Assembly: GCA_000416085.1 (NCBI GenBank) | Contig: KE356579.1 | Location: 2,019,999-2,026,053 of the forward strand | From: a halophilic archaeon J07HX64 | GTDB lineage: Archaea > Halobacteriota > Halobacteria > Halobacteriales > Haloarculaceae | Reading direction: 5' to 3' | DNA: 6,055 nt | Shown: piece by piece, positions 1 to 5,085 of the stretch | How positions within the stretch are numbered: the stretch's first letter is position 1 | Layout of the letters: every line of letters starts with the position of its first letter | Notes under the pieces: generated by a model | Databases searched by the model: none | Told to the model about the DNA's origin: nothing | What the model saw: the letters and a program-made list of their open reading frames with translations, nothing else | Translations under genes and position numbers: made by a program

Positions 1-1341
1 CATATTGCGCTCGACGATATCGAGCACGCCCCGTGCCGTCTCGTAGGGGTCCTGGCCGAGTTTGCTCGCGACCTGTTCCTCGATCGCGGCCTTTGCTCTG
101 CCGACGTCGATGTCGATATCACCGCCGAGAAAGTGATCAGGGTTGAGATAGCCCAGGATCGCAGTGCAGTCTGTCACCGTCGGCGTCTCCAGATCGGCGT
201 CGGTGTTCGAGACACCCACCTCGTAGCCCGCGGAGTCCGGACCGACCTCGATCCGGTTCGACGCGCTGTCCACACGCACGTAGGAACCGGTCCCGGAGCC
301 GATTGTGTCCATCGCAACCATCGGGATATTCACCATGAACTGCGCGAGCGACTGGTCCCACCGAGTCGGGTAGTGCCCCTCGGTGATGAGACCGACATCG
401 AAACTGGTCCCGCCGACATCCGAGCACACCAGGTTGTCGATACCCAGCGCGTCGGCGACATACTCCCCGCCGAAGATGCCGCCGATAGGTCCCGATATCA
501 TCGTGTCTATCAGCCAGTCGTGCTCCGGTGCGACGGTCCCGCCGGCCGAGGTGAGTACCCGGAATGGTGCCTCGTTGCCCTCGTCGTTGAGTTTCTCCTC
601 GATGTTGTGCAACTGCTCGCGAGACGGCTCAACGGCGTAGGCCTCCAGAATCAGGCTGTTGAGCCGCGGCAGTTCACCCCGTACAGGGTTCTGCTCCGAG
701 GAGAGCCACACGGCGACGTCGGCACCCCGACGCTCGATCTCCGCCTCGGCGATCTCTCTGACCCGCTGCTCGTGCTCCGGGTCGGTGTAGGAAAACAGGA
801 GCGAGACGCAGATGACACGTACCCCGCGGTCGAGGAGATCCGAGACCGCCTCAACTACCTCCTCCTCGTACAACGGCGCGAGTTCCTCGCCCGTGAACAT
901 CGTCCGACCTCCCACCCCACGGACGTTCTCCCGCGGGACAATCGGTTCGGGGTGTTCGTGCTCCCGACCGTGGAGCCGTCCTGCGTAGGAGAGGTCTGCC
1001 CACGACTGGATACCGCGACCGAATCGGTGGGTGTCCTCAAACCCGCGGTTCGTGATTACACCGATATTGCGGCTCCCCTCTCGTTCGAGAAGCCGATTCA
1101 GCATTGCTGTTCCCGAATAGACTGTTCCTCGTAACGTATCCGCACTTCGCGTCAGCGATGTATCCCAGTTTGACAGGGCGTCACCAAACGATGTAATAAC
1201 ACCCTCGGACTCGTCGTCCGGGGTAGTCTGTGCTTTCCCGACTGTGTACTCGCCACCCTGGTCCACGACGAACGTATCGGTCATCGTGCCACCAGTATCT
1301 AGTGAGAGCAACTCCGGTTCGTGTGTATTCTCTGCTGCCAT
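1..1341 (-). CDS. acxA: Acetone carboxylase beta subunit / HyuA-family protein (N-terminal 447 residues, runs off the left edge)
   Basis: The reading frame is open from the ATG at 1341 to the window edge, giving 447 residues of a family usually about 700 long; the 3' part lies outside the window. Acetone carboxylase (AcxABC) is a cytoplasmic enzyme that carboxylates acetone to acetoacetate using ATP; the beta subunit belongs to the hydantoinase A/oxoprolinase family. Visible motifs are the N-terminal phosphate-binding loop LSLDTGGTMTDTF (residues 12-24), VYSGTAMLNR (74-83), MISGPIGGIFGG (281-292), the second nucleotide-binding signature SDVGGTSFDVGLITEG (307-322), GPDSAGYEVGV (367-377) and DCTAILGYLNPDHFLGGD (391-408). 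The last two blocks resemble bacterial AcxA, as I recall it, more than 5-oxoprolinase or N-methylhydantoinase. The exact substrate (acetone, another ketone or a hydantoin) cannot be fixed without the alpha and gamma subunit genes, which would lie to the left. No Shine-Dalgarno precedes the ATG; a TATA-like box 27 bp upstream implies a leaderless mRNA. Confidence 0.9.
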   Translation of the reverse strand, partial: MAAENTHEPELLSLDTGGTMTDTFVVDQGGEYTVGKAQTTPDDESEGVITSFGDALSNWDTSLTRSADTLRGTVYSGTAMLNRLLEREGSRNIGVITNRGFEDTHRFGRGIQSWADLSYAGRLHGREHEHPEPIVPRENVRGVGGRTMFTGEELAPLYEEEVVEAVSDLLDRGVRVICVSLLFSYTDPEHEQRVREIAEAEIERRGADVAVWLSSEQNPVRGELPRLNSLILEAYAVEPSREQLHNIEEKLNDEGNEAPFRVLTSAGGTVAPEHDWLIDTMISGPIGGIFGGEYVADALGIDNLVCSDVGGTSFDVGLITEGHYPTRWDQSLAQFMVNIPMVAMDTIGSGTGSYVRVDSASNRIEVGPDSAGYEVGVSNTDADLETPTVTDCTAILGYLNPDHFLGGDIDIDVGRAKAAIEEQVASKLGQDPYETARGVLDIVERNM

Positions 1342-1363
1342 ATCTTGTGAGTAGTAGTCTCTT

Positions 1364-1371
1364 GATTATTA
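1364..1371 (-). promoter_or_regulatory. TATA box for acxA
   Basis: On the minus strand this reads TAATAATC. It is centred about 27 bp upstream of the acxA ATG, the spacing expected when an archaeal transcript starts at or next to the start codon. A GC-rich stretch just upstream could contain the BRE. No Shine-Dalgarno is present between this box and the ATG. Confidence 0.55.
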
Positions 1372-1389
1372 CCGCACTCTGCTACATAT

Positions 1390-1455
1390 TGTAATATTAT
1401 ACAGGCGGTATTACAGTGTTCCCGAAGTTAGGCGGTTATTATACAGGGTTTATAC
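1390..1455. repeat. AT-rich direct and inverted repeat array upstream of acxA (candidate operator/UAS)
   Basis: TTATAC occurs three times on the plus strand (1397-1402, 1439-1444, 1450-1455). The first two lie within an exact 10-bp repeat, ATTATACAGG (1396-1405 and 1438-1447). Starts are separated by 42 bp and 11 bp, close to four turns and one turn of DNA, so the copies face the same side of the helix. A perfect 7-bp inverted repeat, TGTAATA (1390-1396) and TATTACA (1409-1415), with a 12-bp spacer encloses the first copy. The array begins about 20 bp upstream of the acxA TATA box, where haloarchaeal activators such as Bat bind. Which protein binds it is inference. Confidence 0.5.
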
Positions 1456-1480
1456 TGCGTTCCGCCACACCGGCCCGGAG

Positions 1481-2167
1481 TCACCGGCTTCTGAACATGA
1501 CCCCGAGCAGCTCGTCCTGTGCCCGGCGCAGGCGCTCGCTTAGTGTCGACTGGCTGATGCCGATGGTCTCGGCCAGTTCGACCGTAGTCACCGACCTCGG
1601 AACGTCGAAATAGCCTTGTTGATGAGCTGTCTGGAGGAGTTCGAGCTGTGACGTCGGAATGTCGCTGTAGACTGCGTGCTTGAGCTTGTGATTGCCCAGC
1701 GGGAACCCCATCGTCTCGGCCCGTGCGCTGTGCAGGAGGTCGAGTGTCTGGTAGTCGGTCTTCAGCCGGTCTGCTACGCGCCGCAGGTGCGACCAGTCGC
1801 TCACCGACGCCGTCACACTCAGGTGGTCGTTGAACAGGCAGACGCGGTGGGGTATCGCACCGGTCCGGCCGACACTCGTCACGACGAACGGCTCCGGCTC
1901 CTCTACCTGGACTAACACGTAGTACGTGTTGTCGTCGAACTCAGCCGCAGAGAACCCGATAACACCGTTCACGACGGCCGAGAGTCGGTCCCGCAGTGCC
2001 GGACCGCCGAGCTCGGACGTGACGGTGAGATGCTGGTGCCAATAGTCGCTCCCGGTGTACATTGCGTTGTCGAGTTCGACGGCCTCGCTGTCGGTGGCTG
2101 CTCTGATCTCGTCCAGCTCTGTGGTCGGCTGGAGCTGAAACTCGACCCGGAGTCCGGCAGTGCTCAT
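1481..2167 (-). CDS. Bat-type (bacterio-opsin activator-like) HTH transcriptional regulator
   Basis: This is a 228-residue protein of the haloarchaeal Bat family: an N-terminal sensory-type alpha/beta region (about residues 5-150) followed by an HTH_10 DNA-binding domain (about 168-222). The C-terminal block carries the family hallmarks GYFDVPR (185-191), ELAETIGIS (197-205) and STLSERLRRAQDELL (207-221). There is no PAS or GAF domain, so it is the short form of the family; its signal is not evident. The ATG at 2167 was chosen because GAGGTG lies three bases upstream and the protein then has a normal length. An in-frame ATG at 2392 would add 75 residues rich in Cys, His and Arg that look non-coding. 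The gene precedes acxA on the same strand with a 139-bp gap containing acxA's own TATA box, so the two are probably transcribed separately. By proximity it is the likely regulator of the carboxylase operon; this is inference. Confidence 0.9.
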   Translation of the reverse strand: MSTAGLRVEFQLQPTTELDEIRAATDSEAVELDNAMYTGSDYWHQHLTVTSELGGPALRDRLSAVVNGVIGFSAAEFDDNTYYVLVQVEEPEPFVVTSVGRTGAIPHRVCLFNDHLSVTASVSDWSHLRRVADRLKTDYQTLDLLHSARAETMGFPLGNHKLKHAVYSDIPTSQLELLQTAHQQGYFDVPRSVTTVELAETIGISQSTLSERLRRAQDELLGVMFRSR

Positions 2168-2170
2168 CGC

Positions 2171-2176
2171 CACCTC
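2171..2176 (-). promoter_or_regulatory. Shine-Dalgarno of the Bat-type regulator
   Basis: GAGGTG on the minus strand, three bases before the ATG at 2167. It matches the archaeal anti-Shine-Dalgarno core with slightly tight spacing. It decides the start at 2167 over the upstream in-frame ATG at 2392, and implies a leadered mRNA. Confidence 0.5.
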
Positions 2177-2370
2177 TGCCCTGTTTTTCCGCGCCCGTCC
2201 GCAGGTTGTGTCACTGGAACAGTACCCGTGCGCCGCAGCGCACACTGCTCGTTGCCCCGGGGTGCCACAGTCAGCCCTGTCTGATGCGCACCTGCTACGG
2301 AATGTCTCGACTCCACTCTGTTGGCGATACACGAGTACACCCTGTGCCGGATCAGACGCGTGCTGGTTGG

Positions 2371-2412
2371 CATGTATATGGAAGCATTTCATGAACCTAA
2401 TATGTATATATG
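2371..2412 (-). promoter_or_regulatory. AT-rich promoter-like island with two TATA-like repeats
   Basis: Two similar elements, ATGTATATG (2372-2380) and ATGTATATATG (2402-2412), start 30 bp apart and flank a TTCATGAA palindrome (2388-2395). This is the most AT-rich stretch in the surrounding DNA. Read on the minus strand, the outer element would start a transcript near 2382, leaving a leader of roughly 215 nt before the Bat-type regulator; the inner element would start one near 2350. No better TATA box was found closer to the regulator. The elements are near-palindromic, so plus-strand initiation is also possible, but I see no convincing gene for it to serve. Confidence 0.4.
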
Positions 2413-2508
2413 TTTCTTGCGGATCCGCTGTGTTTGACCGGAGTACAGATCAGATACCCATCGTGACAGGCCGATTGCGACAGGTGGTGGACAGACACTC
2501 TCACGGGG

Positions 2509-2552
2509 GCTAACGGCCACGGTCACCCACCCCCTATCTCGCGGTCGTTAGC
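2509..2552. repeat. 13-bp stem, 18-nt loop inverted repeat
   Basis: GCTAACGGCCACG (2509-2521) pairs with CGCGGTCGTTAGC (2540-2552): 11 Watson-Crick pairs, one G-U wobble and one A-C mismatch, with an 18-nt C-rich loop. No T-run follows on either strand, so it is not a standard terminator. On the minus strand an ATAATAA element (about 2567-2573) lies 20-30 bp upstream, so a short structured transcript is conceivable. It could also be a protein-binding site. Confidence 0.45.
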
Positions 2553-2781
2553 ACGTGGAGCTTGTGTTATTATCGGACGGTCCTCGTAACAGAGTGGACC
2601 ACCGACCGGTGCTCTCATCGGTGTGATACGCAGCCACGAGAGCTGCCACAGTTTCTATGCCATCGTGACAGGTGCCGTGCAGTGCTGGGAGATGCGGCGC
2701 TCACGTGATAGTCGCCGCGACGGTGGACAGTGACTGAGTGCAGCTAACCCTGACAGGCAAATCGGCACGGTATTACCTCCG

Positions 2782-2798
2782 CCCGTGCCCGGCACGGG
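2782..2798 (-). terminator. GC-rich hairpin downstream of the small membrane protein gene
   Basis: CCCGTGC (2782-2788) and GCACGGG (2792-2798) form a perfect 7-bp stem with a 3-nt loop, beginning 24 nt past the stop of the minus-strand gene that ends at 2823. No T-run follows on the minus strand; on the plus strand it is followed by TTTG. It may mark a 3' end or stabilise the mRNA rather than act as a classic terminator. Confidence 0.35.
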
Positions 2799-2822
2799 TT
2801 TGATCTGTGGTCCACGCGGACA

Positions 2823-3011
2823 TCAGGCGGTGACAACTGCCCACGGCGGTGGGAGGATGCCGATGGCGGTAGCGACCACCGGGGTGAGCCAGTACGTGCC
2901 GACGAACCCCAGTGTGAGTTCACCACGGGCGGATAGGAACCCCGCGAACAGCACGAACACAACGGTGAGCATCGTCCAGATTGCCAGTGTCCGCTGTATT
3001 CCTCCGTCCAT
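2823..3011 (-). CDS. Small two-helix membrane protein, function unknown
   Basis: I do not recognise the family. The 62-residue product has a short polar N-terminus, a first hydrophobic helix (about residues 8-28, including WTMLTVVFVLFAGFL), a short charged loop ARGEL and a second helix (about 33-53, including YWLTPVVATAIGIL), ending in PPWAVVTA. It should be an integral membrane protein with both termini on the same side. The gene is supported by a TATA-like element 26 bp upstream of the ATG, matching a leaderless transcript, and by the hairpin 24 nt after the stop. It is divergent from the M23-like gene. No catalytic or binding motif is visible, so a role cannot be assigned; it may be a subunit, a regulator or a lineage-specific small protein. 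Confidence 0.6.
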   Translation of the reverse strand: MDGGIQRTLAIWTMLTVVFVLFAGFLSARGELTLGFVGTYWLTPVVATAIGILPPPWAVVTA

Positions 3012-3031
3012 GTATTCGTGTTACTGCTCGC

Positions 3032-3041
3032 GATAATAGAA
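3032..3041. promoter_or_regulatory. TATA-like element between divergent genes
   Basis: GATAATAGAA on the plus strand (TTCTATTATC on the minus). Its centre is about 26 bp upstream of the ATG at 3011, ideal for the small membrane protein. On the plus strand it would give a transcript start near 3063, about 70 nt before the M23-like ATG at 3133, so it could also serve that gene. No better TATA box was seen for the plus-strand gene. Confidence 0.5.
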
Positions 3042-3132
3042 TCCCGACACATGGTGCCCGTGGATCGACTCCGTCGGTGCCGGGCCACCCGCGACCAACG
3101 GACACTTGTCTGTCAGCGCCGACAAAGTGGTG

Positions 3133-4023
3133 ATGGTGGTTTCACTCGGGTCGGATCTGTTCACGGGGTACCGGCGGTTCAGCCTCTACAACTCGCCGTT
3201 CGTGGCTCACGACCGTGGGTGTGCAGTCGACCTCTACCCGGACGGTAATCGTGCGCCATCGCCGGTCGCCGGCGAGGTGCTCGACAGCCGGGAGGTCAGG
3301 GCGCCGCCGAAGCCGTACGCCGCCGAACACGACTACCTCCTGCTGGTCGACACCGGCGAGTACGTCGCACGACTGCTCCACGTCGACCCCGGGGTCGAAC
3401 CCGGTGACAGCGTCGCGGTCGGCGACCCACTCGGTGACCTCGTCCGGGCGGGCTTTTTTGCGCCCTGGGTTCCGAATCACATCCACCTCGGATTCCGTCC
3501 GCCGGACGCCAACCCCTACCGCGCGTCGGGGTCGCTCCCGATATCGGTCGAGGTCGACGTGCGACCGCTCCCGTGGGACGGCACCGGGACGGTCGTCGAG
3601 ACCGGCGAAACCTGGGCACGACTCGACGCGCCGGCACATCCTACACCCGGCAACGGGTTCGTCGGTCTCGACGGCGGCGGAACCGTCCTCGACGGCGGGT
3701 TCCCACACTACACCGGCGGTGGACTCCTCGGTCGACCCGTCGACGCGGTGACCGGCGACGGGCACACCGACAGCGACGGGGAAACGGACAGAGACAGGTG
3801 CAACGCCACAGTCGCCGGCACGGAGGTCGGCACCGCCACAGGCCGGACGGTGACCTGGCACGACTGCACCGTCCGGGCGAACGGCCGGCCGGTCACCGGT
3901 CTCGCACTGTTCTGTGCCCGCGACAGATTCGGGGTCAAACTCGTCGGCGAGGCCGTCGACCTCTCGGCCGGCGAATCGGTGACCGTCTCTGTCGAACGGA
4001 CAGAGGGGGGATCGGAGCGGTGA
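3133..4023 (+). CDS. M23-peptidase-like (duplicated hybrid motif) protein with degenerate metal site
   Basis: From the ATG at 3133 the product has 296 residues; an in-frame TTG at 3106 would add nine and GTGs at 3127 and 3130 are also possible. No Shine-Dalgarno decides between them. Numbered from the TTG, the N-terminal part follows the M23/lysostaphin beta-sandwich layout: HDRGCAVDLYP (35-45), SPVAGEVL (52-59), HDYLLLVD (75-82), LLHVDPGVEPGDSVAVGDPLG (90-110, the usual YAHL..V..GQ.V..GQ.IG block) and NHIHLGF (124-130, the HxH motif). The usual HxxxD ligand pair is altered: D42 is present but Gly38 sits where His is expected, with H35 nearby. Hydrolase activity is therefore uncertain. An acidic Asp/Thr-rich linker (218-230) leads to a beta-rich C-terminal region with Cys232, Cys254 and Cys270. 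There is no signal peptide or membrane helix, so it is probably cytoplasmic. Archaea lack peptidoglycan, so the substrate, if any, is unknown. Confidence 0.8.
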   Translation: MVVSLGSDLFTGYRRFSLYNSPFVAHDRGCAVDLYPDGNRAPSPVAGEVLDSREVRAPPKPYAAEHDYLLLVDTGEYVARLLHVDPGVEPGDSVAVGDPLGDLVRAGFFAPWVPNHIHLGFRPPDANPYRASGSLPISVEVDVRPLPWDGTGTVVETGETWARLDAPAHPTPGNGFVGLDGGGTVLDGGFPHYTGGGLLGRPVDAVTGDGHTDSDGETDRDRCNATVAGTEVGTATGRTVTWHDCTVRANGRPVTGLALFCARDRFGVKLVGEAVDLSAGESVTVSVERTEGGSER

Positions 4024-4064
4024 CCGGTGTGAGCGTGGTGACCGTCTCCGTCGAGCGGACGAGG
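3978..4064 (+). repeat. Short direct repeat at and after the 3' end of the M23-like gene
   Basis: GGTGACCGTCTC at 3978 begins a 24-bp unit that recurs from 4037, with 22 of 24 positions identical, followed by AGAGG versus GAGG. The first copy encodes the final VTVSVERT strand of the M23-like protein; the second lies beyond its TGA in another frame but would still read VTVSVERT. The 59-bp offset suggests a local duplication or a former, longer C-terminus. Confidence 0.6.
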
Positions 4065-4098
4065 ACAGGTTGGGGCCACGACACAGTCGAGATGCCGG

Positions 4099-4623
4099 TC
4101 AGAGTGGTGTCCCGGATGTGTGAACCCGACCGGGTGTGTGGTCGCTCCCGAGAGCGAGTGCCAGCAGATTGCGAGCGGTCTGGCGGTCGAACCACGCTCG
4201 CCGAACGGCCCTGTAGAACAGTTCTTTCAGGAACCGGACGACCTCTCGAAGGCGGCGACACCCCCCGAACGTCTCGACACGGACCAGCACCCCATCGGTC
4301 GCCTGCTCGGCCCAGGACGCCCCTGTCTGTTCGACTGCCCTCGGGATCCCGAGCCACACGGGGAGATACACGCGGACATCCCGGTCACGGAGCAGATACA
4401 CCGCATCGAGTCCCAGTGTGTCGACACCACCGGCAAACGTCGTTTGATCCTGTCGCCCGCGATACCGCCATCCGGCACTGGCACCGGTGAGAGCGTCGAG
4501 CGGGTCACCAAACGAGTGGAGTACCCGGCGAAGCCGACCATCTCCACCGGCCCACTGGCTGTAGTAGACCTCGACCTGACTGCCGTCTCTGACCCGAACC
4601 GCCGCGAGCGCGCGCTCACCCAC
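4099..4623 (-). CDS. DUF6735-like haloarchaeal protein
   Basis: The 174-residue product begins MGERALAAVRVRDG and continues with VEVYYSQWAGGDGRLRRVL (18-36), DPLDAL (40-45), a WRYRG segment (52-56), GGVDTLGLDAVYLLRD (65-80) and RVYLPVWLGIPRAVE (84-98). These match my memory of the haloarchaea-restricted DUF6735 family, whose biochemical role is unknown. The GTG start at 4623 was chosen because GGAGGT lies exactly seven bases upstream and the family begins with this motif; the frame is open further upstream to a TTG at 4794, but that extension is Cys/Thr/Ser-rich and unlike the family. The C-terminal third (125-174) is Arg-rich and less conserved-looking. There is no signal peptide or clear membrane helix, so it is probably cytoplasmic. 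It converges with the M23-like gene, with 75 bp between stops. Confidence 0.82.
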   Translation of the reverse strand: MGERALAAVRVRDGSQVEVYYSQWAGGDGRLRRVLHSFGDPLDALTGASAGWRYRGRQDQTTFAGGVDTLGLDAVYLLRDRDVRVYLPVWLGIPRAVEQTGASWAEQATDGVLVRVETFGGCRRLREVVRFLKELFYRAVRRAWFDRQTARNLLALALGSDHTPGRVHTSGTPL

Positions 4624-4630
4624 ACCGCTC

Positions 4631-4636
4631 ACCTCC
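4631..4636 (-). promoter_or_regulatory. Shine-Dalgarno of the DUF6735-like gene
   Basis: GGAGGT on the minus strand, seven bases before the GTG at 4623; a full match to the archaeal Shine-Dalgarno at good spacing. It selects the GTG start and implies a leadered mRNA. A weak CAATATCC element at about 4671-4680 could be the TATA box, placing the transcript start near 4649. Confidence 0.65.
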
Positions 4637-4825
4637 TCGCTCGTCAGGGTGTGAGATCTGTCGCCCGCGAGGATATTGCCCCCGTCGCGCGACACGCTGT
4701 TCTCGTCGGTTGTTCGCCATCCAGCAGGAGCACCTGTCGTCATCGACGTGCAGGCGGGGAAACATCGTGACAGAGTGGCCCGGTCCTCGTACAAAGATGG
4801 CAGGGCGAGCAGTAGGGGAGGGTCA

Positions 4826-5014
4826 TCAGCGGTCGGTACCGCTCCGGAGTGTATCGACGAGTTTGAGAGCTACGACGAGTGGGACGGTCACCCCGGTGAG
4901 GGTGAGCCAGCCAAACACACCTGCCACTTTGCTGTCGACTGTCCGGGGCGGTGTGACGGTCCTGTCGACGACCGAAACCGACATTTCGGTCTCGTCGTTC
5001 TCGTTCCACGGCAC
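4826..5014 (-). CDS. Small single-helix membrane protein, function unknown
   Basis: I do not recognise the family. The 62-residue product has an acidic N-terminal half (PWNENDETE at residues 2-10, then VVDRTVTPPRTVDSK) and one hydrophobic helix (about 30-53, including VFGWLTLTGVTVPLVVALKL), ending in DTLRSGTDR. It is probably a tail-anchored or single-pass membrane protein. An in-frame ATG at 4984 would shorten it by ten residues and is a reasonable alternative start. The gene is divergent from the DUF7504-like gene and shares its AT-rich promoter region; the stop lies 202 bp upstream of the DUF6735-like start on the same strand, so co-transcription is possible but not shown. Confidence is moderate because support is limited to composition, the membrane helix and the promoter position. 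Confidence 0.5.
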   Translation of the reverse strand: MPWNENDETEMSVSVVDRTVTPPRTVDSKVAGVFGWLTLTGVTVPLVVALKLVDTLRSGTDR

Positions 5015-5046
5015 GATTCGGTCACGAGACAGTGAGTCGACCCGGA

Positions 5047-5063
5047 AAGCCTAGGCTTAAATT
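5047..5063. promoter_or_regulatory. Palindrome overlapping the TATA box of the DUF7504-like gene
   Basis: AAGCCTAGGCTT (5047-5058) is a perfect 12-bp palindrome. It runs straight into TTAAATT (5057-5063), the TATA box centred about 27 bp before the ATG at 5086, indicating leaderless transcription. The palindrome occupies the BRE position, where a bound dimer would block TFB/TBP. On the minus strand the same AATTTAAG element could start a transcript near 5033 for the small membrane protein, with about an 18-nt leader. Binding of a regulator is inference. Confidence 0.55.
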
Positions 5064-5085
5064 GCCGCCGACCGGTCTGTCTGAC

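Larger units (their letters stand above)
2168..2822. other. Long intergenic region with hairpins and short repeats, no convincing gene
   Basis: About 655 bp without a credible coding region: open frames here are short, Arg- or Cys-rich and lack haloarchaeal acidic character. Contents include the AT-rich promoter-like island, a long hairpin (2509-2552), a 13-bp direct repeat CCATCGTGACAGG (2458-2470 and 2660-2672) with a further TGACAGG at 2750-2756, a 6-bp inverted repeat GCGGCG/CGCCGC (2694-2699 and 2713-2718) enclosing the palindrome TCACGTGA (2701-2708), and a compact hairpin at 2782-2798. It could hold a small RNA or the decayed remains of a gene; the sequence does not decide. Confidence 0.5.

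Noticed and set aside
133..1134. Plus-strand open frame of 333 codons opposite acxA
   Set aside because: Arg- and Val-rich shadow of a well-supported acxA frame; no recognisable motif, and the minus frame has clear family signatures throughout.
2168..2392. N-terminal extension of the Bat-type regulator to the ATG at 2392
   Set aside because: The added 75 residues are Cys/His/Arg-rich and unlike the family, the TATA-like element would lie too close to that ATG, and a Shine-Dalgarno supports 2167.
3018..3248. Plus-strand frame starting in the divergent promoter region
   Set aside because: Arg-rich 76 codons that overlap the M23-like gene in another frame; its only appeal is an ATG at 3051 near the TATA element.
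3142..3861. Minus-strand open frame of 239 codons opposite the M23-like gene
   Set aside because: Long antisense frames are common in GC-rich DNA; its product is repetitive in Val, Arg and Asp without motifs, while the plus frame has M23-like blocks.
3573..4490. Plus-strand open frame of 305 codons spanning the end of the M23-like gene and the DUF6735-like gene
   Set aside because: Extremely Arg-rich product, overlaps two supported genes, no start signal or motif.
4120..4770. Plus-strand open frame of 216 codons opposite the DUF6735-like gene
   Set aside because: No family resemblance and no upstream promoter or Shine-Dalgarno; the minus frame has an exact GGAGGT at proper spacing and family motifs.
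4624..4794. N-terminal extension of the DUF6735-like protein to a TTG at 4794
   Set aside because: Rare start codon, atypical composition, and a better GTG with ideal Shine-Dalgarno at 4623.
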